Of a stretch of DNA of 64,000 nt, positions 8,603 to 17,163 are shown in pieces (positions within the stretch are counted from its first letter, which is position 1; each line of letters opens with the position of its first letter). The stretch comes from Saprospiraceae bacterium. GTDB lineage: Bacteria; Bacteroidota; Bacteroidia; Chitinophagales; Saprospiraceae. The notes under the pieces are model-generated. The model searched no databases. It was given only the letters and a program-made list of their open reading frames with translations, and was not told the origin of the DNA. The stretch spans positions 102,062 through 166,061 of the forward strand of contig JAEUUP010000092.1 in NCBI GenBank assembly GCA_016787525.1. Reading direction: 5' to 3'. Position numbers and translations under genes: made by a program.

Positions 8603-9970
8603 ATGAAAAATAAAATGACACGCCGAAGTTTTCTGGAAACTTCAGCAAAAGCGAGTATCGCTATGAGCCTACCAACCATCGTTCCCGCCTCTGTTTTTGG
8701 TAAAAATGCACCAAGCAATCGTATCAACATCGGTTGTATAGGTGCAGGACGGATTGCACGCACGCACGATATACCGGGTGTTTGGCAATATGACCACGCC
8801 CAAATTGTCGCCGTGTGCGATTTGGATAGCAGGCGAACAGAAGATGGTAAAAAACTGATAAATGATTATTACACCAAAAAAACAGGCAAGCCTTTCGATG
8901 GCATAAGAGGCTATGAGGACTATCGTGAAATGCTGCTCAACAAGGATATTGATGCCGTCACCATCAGTACGCCCGACCACTGGCATGCCAAATGTGCCAT
9001 TGACGCAGCTCGTGCGGGTAAACATGTTTATTTGCAAAAACCGACTTCTTTGACGATTTCAGAAGGACGCATTATGAGCGATATTATTCAAAAATCGGGT
9101 ATAACATTCCAATTGGGTAGTCAACAACGTTCTTGGGCGCAATTCAGAATTGCGGCAGAATTGGTACGCAATGGTCGTATCGGGCAACTGAAAACAGTGT
9201 ATGTTGGTTTGCCCGGCGACCCAGCAGGCGATGATGAACCTGAAATGCCGACTCCGAAAAACCTGAATTACGATATGTGGCTCGGCTCGACCCCCTCAGT
9301 ATATTACACCGAAAAACGGGTGCATCCACAAAAAGATTACGATCGCCCAGGCTGGTTGCGCTGTGAACAGTTCGGTGCAGGTATGATTACAGGTTGGGGA
9401 ACGCACCACATTGATTCCGCACATTGGGGCATGGATACCGAATTGACAGGACCTATTGAAGTTTGGGGACAGGCAGAATTTCCGAAAAAAGGGCTTTGGG
9501 ATGTGCATGGTATTTTTAAAACCGAAGCGATTTACGCCAATGGTGTCAGAATGGTTGTGAGCAATGAAATTCCAAACGGTATTAAATTCGAAGGTACTGA
9601 GGGGTGGATTTTTGTAACACGTGGTGCTTATCGAGCGACATCGAGCGACCCTGTTGATCCAAAAGCACCCAAAGCCTTGGATGCCAGCGACCCGAAAATC
9701 TTGACTTCGGTGATTGGACCGAACGAAATTCACCTGCCCGTGAGCGAAGAACATCATGGCAACTGGCTCGATGCTATCAAAAACAAAACACCAACAATTT
9801 CGCCCGTAGAAGTAGCGCATCGCGGTTGTTCGGCTTGTTTGGTGCATCATATTGCTATGAAATTGAAGCGAAAAGTGTATTGGGATCCAACAAAAGAGCA
9901 GTTCAAAAACGATGCTGAGGCAAATGCAATGTTGTCACGTCCACAGAGAAAAGGATATGAAGTGAAGTAA
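8603..9970 (+). CDS. Gfo/Idh/MocA-family oxidoreductase with twin-arginine signal
   Basis: The preferred start is ATG 8603 (455 residues); an in-frame TTG lies two codons upstream. The N-terminus MKNKMTRRSFLETSAKASIAM carries a twin-arginine motif, so the protein is probably exported folded. A Rossmann nucleotide-binding domain follows (NIGCIGAGRIARTHD, about 40-165; TPDHWHAKCAIDAARAGKHVYLQKPTS, where many relatives have EKP), then the C-terminal dehydrogenase domain. Secreted members are common in Bacteroidota polysaccharide loci and some act on glycosides with bound NAD; the substrate here is unknown. Decamer copies at 9291 and 9595. Confidence 0.85.
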   Translation: MKNKMTRRSFLETSAKASIAMSLPTIVPASVFGKNAPSNRINIGCIGAGRIARTHDIPGVWQYDHAQIVAVCDLDSRRTEDGKKLINDYYTKKTGKPFDGIRGYEDYREMLLNKDIDAVTISTPDHWHAKCAIDAARAGKHVYLQKPTSLTISEGRIMSDIIQKSGITFQLGSQQRSWAQFRIAAELVRNGRIGQLKTVYVGLPGDPAGDDEPEMPTPKNLNYDMWLGSTPSVYYTEKRVHPQKDYDRPGWLRCEQFGAGMITGWGTHHIDSAHWGMDTELTGPIEVWGQAEFPKKGLWDVHGIFKTEAIYANGVRMVVSNEIPNGIKFEGTEGWIFVTRGAYRATSSDPVDPKAPKALDASDPKILTSVIGPNEIHLPVSEEHHGNWLDAIKNKTPTISPVEVAHRGCSACLVHHIAMKLKRKVYWDPTKEQFKNDAEANAMLSRPQRKGYEVK

Positions 9971-9980
9971 ATTAACGAGT

Positions 9981-10034
9981 GATTGTTGCCGATTTGGTGG
10001 ATTTTCAAGGAAAAACATCAAATCGGCAGCAATC
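9981..10034. terminator. Bidirectional hairpin between convergent genes
   Basis: GATTGTTGCCGATTTG (9981-9996) pairs with CAAATCGGCAGCAATC (10019-10034) over 16 bp with one mismatch, around a 22-base loop. It separates genes ending at 9970 and 10043. Confidence 0.65.
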
Positions 10035-10042
10035 TAAATCCA

Positions 10043-11128
10043 TCAAATATCGGCGTGTTCAAAGAAATCGGGTGGTAAACCATTCTTTTTTAGAAAATAA
10101 AAATGCGAAATGACGGACTCTCGAATAGTCGGAAAACAACGGTAGTGGATGCCAAATTCATCAGCTGTTTGCTGAGTCAGCTTGGTCAATGCGGGATAAT
10201 GAATATGTGATACATTCGGAAAAAGATGATGCACAACATGATGATTAAAACCACCAAAAAGATGTGTTACAAAAGTATTTTCAGGCGCGAAATCTGTTGT
10301 TGTGATGAGTTGATGCTCTGACCACGTGTGCGCTAACCTCCCCTCAGTATCAGGCACTGGAAAAATCGCACTTTCGCCTACATGAGCTGAAACCAGCACT
10401 AAAAAAGTCGTCGCACTCATCGTAAATTGCATAGCCATAAAACCCATCCAAACAGTACTATGCTCTCCTTTCAATACCAGTAATGGTAGAATAAGTATAT
10501 ACGAAAAATAGAAAACCTTACTCAGCAAAAGCACAATAAATTGCCATACTCGTCTTGGAGAATGACTAAATAGCAAGCGAAAATCTTTGAAATCGCGATA
10601 AATCAACCAATTCAACGTATAAATTAGGTACAGAAATGGCATGTACACATGTTGAAAACGATGCGCTCGCAGATAACGCGCAGTAGGTGCGATGCGTGCC
10701 AAATCATTTTGTGCAATGTCCATATCCATGCCAGCGATATTTGGGAAAACATGGTGCGATTGTGTGTGTTTGTATTGCCAAATCGTGCCTTCTGCACCCA
10801 AAATATTGAAAATTCTGACCAAAATAGTATTCAAAATAGGTGAACTTGAAAATGTATTGTGAGCTGCTTCATGACCGATATTCAAAATCAAAGGCACTGC
10901 CAAAAAGCCCATACCGATATAGGCTAAAATGCTCACTAATCCACCTTTGAAAATAAGTGTGTATAAGTTTATATACAACACAATGAGTATTAAAGCTTTG
11001 ATAAACAATAGCTTATCGCCTTTTTTACTTAGTTTTTGTTGATTGAAATAAAGGTCGGCACGTTTGCGAAGTGTGGCGTAAAAACCATCGAGGTTTTCAC
11101 TTTTGAATTTGACAGTTTGGCTGTTCAT
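10043..11128 (-). CDS. Membrane fatty acid desaturase (acyl-CoA/acyl-lipid type)
   Basis: Start chosen at ATG 11128 (MNSQTVKF; 361 residues); a TTG lies two codons upstream. The three histidine boxes are present in order: HEAAHNTF (about 89), HTQSHH (about 124) and HHVVHH (about 294). Hydrophobic segments flank them (KALILIVLYINLYTLIF, GFLAVPLILNIG, FIVLLLSKVFYFSYILILPLLVL, FTMSATTFLVLVS). Such di-iron enzymes introduce double bonds into membrane acyl chains; the third box favours a front-end or linoleoyl-CoA desaturase-like group. One decamer copy at 10340 is read Thr-Glu-Gly. Confidence 0.88.
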   Translation of the reverse strand: MNSQTVKFKSENLDGFYATLRKRADLYFNQQKLSKKGDKLLFIKALILIVLYINLYTLIFKGGLVSILAYIGMGFLAVPLILNIGHEAAHNTFSSSPILNTILVRIFNILGAEGTIWQYKHTQSHHVFPNIAGMDMDIAQNDLARIAPTARYLRAHRFQHVYMPFLYLIYTLNWLIYRDFKDFRLLFSHSPRRVWQFIVLLLSKVFYFSYILILPLLVLKGEHSTVWMGFMAMQFTMSATTFLVLVSAHVGESAIFPVPDTEGRLAHTWSEHQLITTTDFAPENTFVTHLFGGFNHHVVHHLFPNVSHIHYPALTKLTQQTADEFGIHYRCFPTIRESVISHFYFLKKNGLPPDFFEHADI

Positions 11129-11166
11129 CGTCAATTATTTTATGGTTTGAAAATGGGAATGCGTGA

Positions 11167-11772
11167 TTAAAAAGTTAGACCAAAAGTTGATGGTTCGCGT
11201 TTGAGAAACCATGTTGTCAGATGATTACTCAGATTATTCCATTCATGGAAAACTTTGAATCCGTAGCGGACATAAGCCAATCGAGCTTTGGGAACGGTGG
11301 TTTCGATATAAATAGGTAGGTTTTCTTCGACAGATTTTTTGAAAATGCTGTTTTTCAAATCCACGATTGTTGCATTTTGTTCATGTGCGACAGCACCAAT
11401 GAACCAAACGTAGATAAATTGTTTGTTACTCTGTCTGATGGTTTTACAATATTTTTCGCGCTTTATCAAATCAGGTAATTTGCGAAAACCTGCAACTTGA
11501 AGAATAAATCTGAGGTTCAACCACACTGTTTTGAGGCTAATGGAACGTTTAGGTTCTTGGAAATAAAGAATAACGCCTTTGTGATTGTCGGCAATACCTA
11601 TTTCACCTTGTAAAAAGGTTAACTCAACGGCAAACTCAAAAAATCGTTTGAGTTTTGCCTCTCTATTTTTCGGGGTTGAACCGACAATCCATTGAATATT
11701 CGGATTGTCGCCAAATGCTTCAATCAAAATACTGACCACAAGGTCTTTGTCGCTATACTTGGCTTTTTTCAT
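11167..11772 (-). CDS. GNAT-family N-acetyltransferase
   Basis: The 201-residue protein shows a GNAT fold by pattern: an N-terminal DLVVSILIEAFGDNPNIQWI, a central beta strand and helix near QFIYVWFIGAVAHEQ, and a C-terminal PIYIETTVPKARLAYVRYGFKVFHEW typical of the last GNAT strand and helix. The acetyl-CoA loop (Q/RxxGxG/A) is poorly conserved. The substrate is unknown. It lies 33 bp upstream of the desaturase gene on the same strand and may share its transcript. Confidence 0.7.
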   Translation of the reverse strand: MKKAKYSDKDLVVSILIEAFGDNPNIQWIVGSTPKNREAKLKRFFEFAVELTFLQGEIGIADNHKGVILYFQEPKRSISLKTVWLNLRFILQVAGFRKLPDLIKREKYCKTIRQSNKQFIYVWFIGAVAHEQNATIVDLKNSIFKKSVEENLPIYIETTVPKARLAYVRYGFKVFHEWNNLSNHLTTWFLKREPSTFGLTF

Positions 11773-11923
11773 CTGAAAATTGTAGATTTTAAGCGTTTTA
11801 AAATTTTTTCTACAAATTTCAATGAAAAATAAAGGGCTTTTTCAGCGAATTTCGATAATAATAAATTTGTTTTTCTCTAATTTTAATAAATAGTCAAACG
11901 CTGTATCGGGTGTCTGTTTTAGC

Positions 11924-14344
11924 TTATTGCACGACAAAACGCCCTAAAAATTGCTGTTTGCCACAGTTCATGCGCAACATATAATAACCTTTGGGCAAAT
12001 TCGTCGTTTCGATTTCCAAATCTTGCCCTCCAAAAAACAATTTTTCATTTTTTAGAACTTGCCCATTGAGGTGATATATCTGTAAAATATATTCGCCATG
12101 CACCCCCTCAGTATTTGGACTTATTTTCAAAATATCGCCCTGTCGTATGGGATTGGGGTAAATCTTTACATTCTGAGTGGCTATTTCTGTTGTTTTTGTT
12201 ACAATTGGACTGGCTCTAAATGCCAAATCCCAATTTATAGGTGGTACTGTGAACGTGAGTTTATTGTCCAAAACATCGGCTCGAATAGACATTCCCAGTT
12301 TTTCAGCAGTCGAGCAATCGTAAAATGAGACTTCGTAAAGGCCATTGTTCATACCTTCAACAGAAACCTGCACGTCTGAAACCATTGCTGGCACGCCCGA
12401 AGTGCCGACATCTTTCCAGTTGTACTTCCGATTGTGAATCCAACCCACAGCTTTTTCATTACCTATTGACTTGAGAGCGTAAACGTTGAAAGGTGCGGCT
12501 GCGATACCCGTAAATTCATAAGCAGAAATGTAAATCCAGTCTTTGCCCAGATTATCAATTTTTATCTTGTGTTGACCCGTAGGAATATTGATTGTATAGG
12601 TTTGATTGACACTGGCTGAGGAAATATTGAGTGCCACATTGCCATCGAGATAGATGGCCAAACTCGGACTTTGGCCCATCGAACCGCCTGTTTTGACTTT
12701 AAAAGTGCCTGCTGAGGTATAGTTGACATTGAAAGTTGGTGGATTTCGATACTGTGTATTGAATTGATTGCCATATAGATAAACGCTCAATTGCGTCACA
12801 CTTGGCGAGATACTACCTGTCGCATCAATTGTGAAAGTGTTGGATGTCGGTTGTCCCCAACCACTTCCGGGTGTTAGAGAGAGTTGTCCGATTTGGTTGC
12901 CGTCCATCGAGACAGCTTTGGTTGATTTAAAATTGTCAGCTTTTAAAGACTGTTTTGACAGAAAATTACTGAGGGGGGTAAAATGACGATACAAATTGCT
13001 CAGCTCAACGTAACTGTCCCACCACCAAGTACCACCAGCACCCATTGCACCCGAAAAAGTGGTTCCCCACAAAGCATTGTGGATGTGAATACCATTCGGG
13101 TCAATAGTTGAAAGTGAAATATTACTCGGATTCAAGCCAAATTCTGTATTTAAAGTCGGTTTTCCAAACGTATTGATGTTATTTCGGCTGATTTCTGCTA
13201 AGATAGATTCCAAATTTGCGGCATCAACGTAGGAGTGATTTTGGGTAAAATCTATTTCTGAACGTTGCCAAAGCACAGGGTCTTCTTCTCCACTAAAACT
13301 TGTGGTCACGAGATGTTTGTGTGGGTCTTTTTGTCGGATGAACTGCGCCATTTCGATGTGCCAATTGCGAACAGCTGTTTTTACTGAGGGGGTCAAAAAA
13401 CCATCGGTATAACTCACTTCGTTGAACAATTCCCAAGCCATGATTTGAGTTGAGTAGCCCCAACGTGCAATGACGTAGCGCAATCGATTTTTATGGAGTT
13501 TTTTAGCTGTTTCATTATCAAAAAAATTCACTGTTTGGGCGCAGGGTCCACCATTGGCAGCGTTGTAAGGGTTGTCATTCCATGCAGGATTGACAGTTGT
13601 GGACACTTGACCGTGGTGATTTTGACAAAACATGATGTAAATGCCCTGTTCGCGGCATTTTTCTACGATATAGTCAATGTACCACGCATTGTTTTGTTTG
13701 TATTTTTTCAAACCTTCAAAACCTGCTCCTGTTCCTATCTTTCCTTCCAAACCAACGCCCCATTCGCTGAGCCAAAGACGCATGAAGTTGGCTTTTGCCG
13801 CACCCATTTTTTCTAACCATTTTTTATAGTCCAAATAAGGATTGGTATTGTGCCAAGCCAAATTTTGACCTACGGGAACATATTGTTCGCCCATATCAAA
13901 ACCCAAGTAGTTTGTGCCATTTTTGCGAATAAAACCTTTTGAGTTGTTGTTTTGAACACTAAAATTGCCCGTAAAGGCTTGTCCAGTGGCAAGGGAAAAA
14001 CTGTATTGCCAAGTACCTATTTCGTTGGGGGAGAAACGAATGCGGAAATTAGATGCACTTGTCGTTAGAGAGCCAGTTGACGTATTGAGGTCAAAATCTT
14101 GCATAAAAAAGCCTTCAATAGTATCTTTTCGCCCGCTTGGTGCAGTGAAGATACCCCTCAGTAAAACCTCGTCGTAGTCGTAAGGATTATTGATTGTGCC
14201 ATTGATGGTGATAGCGGCTTCAAATTTTTCAAAACGCCCAATATTGGGTGTCATAACATTGACATTGCCAATATTGGGCGTTTGAGCTTGCAAGACGGAA
14301 AGCGACATGAAGCTAAAAAGGAGGTTTGCGAGTTGTTTTTTCAT
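11924..14344 (-). CDS. Secreted DUF5060/GH5-like glycoside hydrolase with carbohydrate-binding region and T9SS sorting domain
   Basis: Start chosen at ATG 14344 (806 residues; a GTG lies three codons upstream). A signal peptide (about 1-20) is followed by a DUF5060 beta-sandwich (about 30-135), a GH5-like TIM barrel (about 145-470) with WELFNEVSY as likely acid/base and TLNTEFGLNP as likely nucleophile, a carbohydrate-binding-like beta region (about 500-620) and a type A type IX sorting domain beginning near KIYPNPIRQGD and ending GRFVVQ. It is probably exported by the Por/type IX pathway and anchored or released at the surface. Four decamer copies lie inside: 12103 (Thr-Glu-Gly), 12967 (Pro-Leu-Ser), 13382 (Pro-Ser-Val) and 14154 (Leu-Arg-Gly), four frames in one gene. 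Confidence 0.85.
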   Translation of the reverse strand: MKKQLANLLFSFMSLSVLQAQTPNIGNVNVMTPNIGRFEKFEAAITINGTINNPYDYDEVLLRGIFTAPSGRKDTIEGFFMQDFDLNTSTGSLTTSASNFRIRFSPNEIGTWQYSFSLATGQAFTGNFSVQNNNSKGFIRKNGTNYLGFDMGEQYVPVGQNLAWHNTNPYLDYKKWLEKMGAAKANFMRLWLSEWGVGLEGKIGTGAGFEGLKKYKQNNAWYIDYIVEKCREQGIYIMFCQNHHGQVSTTVNPAWNDNPYNAANGGPCAQTVNFFDNETAKKLHKNRLRYVIARWGYSTQIMAWELFNEVSYTDGFLTPSVKTAVRNWHIEMAQFIRQKDPHKHLVTTSFSGEEDPVLWQRSEIDFTQNHSYVDAANLESILAEISRNNINTFGKPTLNTEFGLNPSNISLSTIDPNGIHIHNALWGTTFSGAMGAGGTWWWDSYVELSNLYRHFTPLSNFLSKQSLKADNFKSTKAVSMDGNQIGQLSLTPGSGWGQPTSNTFTIDATGSISPSVTQLSVYLYGNQFNTQYRNPPTFNVNYTSAGTFKVKTGGSMGQSPSLAIYLDGNVALNISSASVNQTYTINIPTGQHKIKIDNLGKDWIYISAYEFTGIAAAPFNVYALKSIGNEKAVGWIHNRKYNWKDVGTSGVPAMVSDVQVSVEGMNNGLYEVSFYDCSTAEKLGMSIRADVLDNKLTFTVPPINWDLAFRASPIVTKTTEIATQNVKIYPNPIRQGDILKISPNTEGVHGEYILQIYHLNGQVLKNEKLFFGGQDLEIETTNLPKGYYMLRMNCGKQQFLGRFVVQ

Positions 14345-14400
14345 AAAAATCACATTTTCAAATCCGTTTACCTAATGGACAGCGGGCTGAGTTATAAAGC

Positions 14401-14408
14401 CAAAAATA
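14401..14408 (-). promoter_or_regulatory. -7 box upstream of the DUF5060 glycosidase gene
   Basis: Read on the minus strand this is TATTTTTG, matching TAnnTTTG, 57 bases before the ATG at 14344. The rest of the roughly 340-bp gap to 14684 is AT-rich; I see no gene or clear repeat in it. Confidence 0.4.
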
Positions 14409-14684
14409 AATAAAAGTCTAACCCAATATTCTGTTTTTCTATGACAATTGAGTTTTTATGTGAAAAATAGCGATTAAAAAGGCTTGGAATCACCTTTACA
14501 TAGGGTTAAAAACTCTCTTTTTTTTACAAAATACGATAAAGTGTAATTTATTTTTGTTTTTTCAGAAAAAAGCCCAAAGAAAATTTCAAGTTGGTACACA
14601 TTTTGTAGAATTTTATTATAAATAAACAGCTAAAAGCCAATTCATTATTTTTCTCTCATGTTCATAATTTTAAAATCAATCGCC

Positions 14685-14942
14685 ATGTCAACTCAAAGTA
14701 GATACAAATCGCAGATTCAGAAAGCAGAGGACTTACCTAACGTCCTACAAACTCAAACTGACTGGAATTCCATCAAAGATTGCGAACGCTCTGTCTTCCG
14801 TTCACTCGATATTACGCTTGTCGCAGAACGCAAAGTGACGCTTCTTGATGCGATGGATTCGGAAGTAAAAACCATCATTGCCGATGCCCTCGAAAAAGGC
14901 ATTTTAGTTCGTCGAGAGGATGGGAAGATTAGCTTAATTTGA
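14685..14942 (+). CDS. Small hypothetical protein
   Basis: I do not recognise this protein. ATG 14685 (MSTQSRYKS, 85 residues) is preferred to ATG 14658 because the nine extra residues look like untranslated leader. It is soluble and mixed in charge, with a predicted helical C-terminal part (VTLLDAMDSEVKTIIADALEKGILVRRED) that could be a short DNA- or protein-binding fold. It is alone on its strand between leftward genes and is followed by a good terminator at 15055, which supports expression as its own unit. Confidence 0.55.
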   Translation: MSTQSRYKSQIQKAEDLPNVLQTQTDWNSIKDCERSVFRSLDITLVAERKVTLLDAMDSEVKTIIADALEKGILVRREDGKISLI

Positions 14943-15054
14943 AGATTGATTATTATATATTTGATTATTTTTGTAAGTCGTTAATAATCAATTTTTAACA
15001 GGCGAAATCGGTCAACATTCATTGTTGTTTTTGTTTTGATTTATCATGTAGCTG

Positions 15055-15093
15055 AACCTTGTCTCGACTAAAAATCGAGACGAGGTTTTTTTT
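15055..15093 (+). terminator. Intrinsic terminator
   Basis: AACCTTGTCTCGA (15055-15067) pairs with TCGAGACGAGGTT (15075-15087) around a seven-base loop, followed by a run of eight T. It ends the small rightward gene; the leftward gene stops at 15092. Confidence 0.8.
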
Positions 15094-16531
15094 ATCTCAA
15101 AATAGATACATCCCCTGATAGTTCGCGTACCTGCCATTTGCCATTGAGTAATAATTTGACGCGAATCGTCCAAATATAGACACCAGACTCTACTTGTTGA
15201 CCTTTGAAACGCCCGTCCCACGATTCATTAAGGTCTTTTGTTGTGAAAACAAGGCTGCCCCAACGATTGAAAATACGCATGTCGTAAGATTCAATCTTGA
15301 TAAAATCGGTTTTGAAGAAAGGTTTGAAGTCATCATTCGCCCCGTCGTTATTGGGCGAGAAAGTGTTTGGCACAAATACTTCTAAGCCACAACTTTGTAA
15401 ACGCAAGCGAAAAGTATCTGTCCACGAGGCACAATTGTTTTTTATTTTAGCAAAATAGACCCCCTCAGTACGAGACTCAAATTGGCGGCTTTTTGAGCCA
15501 TTTTGCCATTCAATTGTCTCATTTTCAAGATTTGTTCCTGCGGTGAAGATGACTTTTTCACCTTGGCAGGCGACCGTATCGAAGGCGATTGGTTTGTAGT
15601 TGTCACCTAAAACTTTAAAGTTCATATCACCATAAGCCACACAATTTTCAGTGGGATAAATGACTTTGGCTGAAATTCGTTCAGTTTTTGAAGCCTTATA
15701 CTGAGGGGTCGTCGAATTGTCGTGCCATTGATAACGCAAGGAGTCAATCAGCGTATTGCCGACATCGAACGATACCGTTTGCCCTTGACAAACGACCGTA
15801 TCTTTTAGATTGACCGTCACGGGTACAAGAACGATATTGTCCACAACATGTGTACTGCTGGTGTACTGAGTGGGGCTTGTCTTGCCTGTTGGGACGCGGG
15901 TTGTTTCTGCATTAGACCTAAAATTGCCTATAATGAGGTATTTTTCGCCACCTCTTGCCGTGAAACATCCTTTGAGTTTGTGCCAATTATAGTCTTTTAC
16001 GAGAGGGTGACTGAGTATGGGTTTTAGTGAAATATAATTGTTAGGAATACTCCAATCATAAAGAGGGAAATCGTTTGTGAAAGCAATGGCGTGCGAATCT
16101 GTGAAGTCAGTTGTCACCCGAACCAAGTTTGGCACTGTATCGAGCGTCCGAAACGACATCTCGAAGTAGTAGTTTTGATTGGCAACGAGTGGCTCTTTGA
16201 GGACATGCGCCAAATAAGCCCGATGATGCGACACATTCTGAATGATGATGAAAAAACCATAGGTCTCAAATGAACAACTTTTAGACTTGTTGATACCAAA
16301 AGTGTCCACATTGCCAGCCCAATAGATGCCGTATTGGCAAGGGTCGGAGAGGTTAATGGGCGTATTTTGAGGCGTAAACCAACCCGTAGGTACATGAAAA
16401 GTCGTCAAACCAGAAATACAATCCTTCGTTTCTTCAAAATCGCCGTTGGGGACGAGATTGGTTTGTGCTGTATTTTTTAAGTAAAAAAACAGCAATATAA
16501 GAACGAATAAGCCGTGTTTGTTCCATTTCAT
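15092..16531 (-). CDS. Surface protein with gliding-motility-associated C-terminal (T9SS type B) domain
   Basis: The start at ATG 16531 (479 residues) is chosen because it precedes a signal peptide (MKWNKHGLFVLILLFFYL) and overlaps the upstream stop as ATGA; the open frame continues 44 codons further without signal features. After TNLVPNGDFEE, a carbohydrate-binding-like module (about 20-215) and two Ig/PKD-like repeats with paired Cys follow. The C-terminus (VFVPNTFSPNNDGANDDF to SGVYIWTIRV) is the conserved type B sorting domain of T9SS cargo. Probably a surface-exposed adhesin or binding protein. Decamer copies at 15460 and 15699. Confidence 0.85.
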   Translation of the reverse strand: MKWNKHGLFVLILLFFYLKNTAQTNLVPNGDFEETKDCISGLTTFHVPTGWFTPQNTPINLSDPCQYGIYWAGNVDTFGINKSKSCSFETYGFFIIIQNVSHHRAYLAHVLKEPLVANQNYYFEMSFRTLDTVPNLVRVTTDFTDSHAIAFTNDFPLYDWSIPNNYISLKPILSHPLVKDYNWHKLKGCFTARGGEKYLIIGNFRSNAETTRVPTGKTSPTQYTSSTHVVDNIVLVPVTVNLKDTVVCQGQTVSFDVGNTLIDSLRYQWHDNSTTPQYKASKTERISAKVIYPTENCVAYGDMNFKVLGDNYKPIAFDTVACQGEKVIFTAGTNLENETIEWQNGSKSRQFESRTEGVYFAKIKNNCASWTDTFRLRLQSCGLEVFVPNTFSPNNDGANDDFKPFFKTDFIKIESYDMRIFNRWGSLVFTTKDLNESWDGRFKGQQVESGVYIWTIRVKLLLNGKWQVRELSGDVSILR

Positions 16532-17145
16532 GTTGTCAAAGTTAATACAGCCGCCGCAATTAACATTAAAGTCGCAACGATTAAATGTGGCGCAATGATT
16601 TTCCAATTCACCAACATGCCGTTGCGCCGATTGAGTCCTTCGTATGCACCCATCAAAAAGCAAGAAGCCAATACACCCAACGAGCCAATGAACAGAAGTT
16701 GGATGACAGAAGATTGCTTTTCGTGTATATAATTGTAAAAAACTGTGAAAAAAGTAGCTAAGAAACTAAAACCAACCCCAATACCTGTTATCAGAAAACC
16801 ATAGTAGAGTGTGTCTGAAATGGCATTTTTAGGCATATTCATCAGTAATTTACTATCTAAAAAGTTCATCAAGCTGCTTTCAGGCGATTTCAGTTCCAAT
16901 TCTTCGATAACTTCGAGTAAGGACAAATTGATTTTGTTCAATTCTTGTATTTCCATCTCAAAAGTTATCAAATCTCTTTGTTTTGAGTTTTTTAGAACAC
17001 TGTAACGACTGCCGAGTAATATCAAGTCTTCTACAATTTTGTTGCTTTCCAATTTGATATTGCCGAGATACTCCCTCAGTAAAGTGATGGCACGTTCGGG
17101 TTCGCCCTCTTGTATGGCTGATTTTGCAGAATCAAGGTATTTCAT
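16528..17145 (-). CDS. Membrane protein with EAD11-like N-terminal domain
   Basis: The 205-residue protein has two parts. The N-terminus (about 5-90: ITLLREYL, IVEDLILLGSRYSVLKNSKQRDLITFEMEIQELNKINLSLLEVIEEL) resembles effector-associated domain 11, an adaptor found in bacterial conflict and signalling systems of multicellular bacteria. The C-terminus has three or four membrane helices (about 115-205). EAD11 adaptors usually recruit effectors through a second EAD11 copy; none is seen here. The gene overlaps the next gene by four bases and lies 18 bp after trehalase. A degenerate decamer, CTCCCTCAGTA at 17071, is read Leu-Leu-Arg-Glu-Tyr. EAD assignment is by pattern memory and should be tested by profile search. 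Confidence 0.6.
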   Translation of the reverse strand: MKYLDSAKSAIQEGEPERAITLLREYLGNIKLESNKIVEDLILLGSRYSVLKNSKQRDLITFEMEIQELNKINLSLLEVIEELELKSPESSLMNFLDSKLLMNMPKNAISDTLYYGFLITGIGVGFSFLATFFTVFYNYIHEKQSSVIQLLFIGSLGVLASCFLMGAYEGLNRRNGMLVNWKIIAPHLIVATLMLIAAAVLTLTT

Positions 17146-17163
17146 CTGAAACTTTTACTTAGT

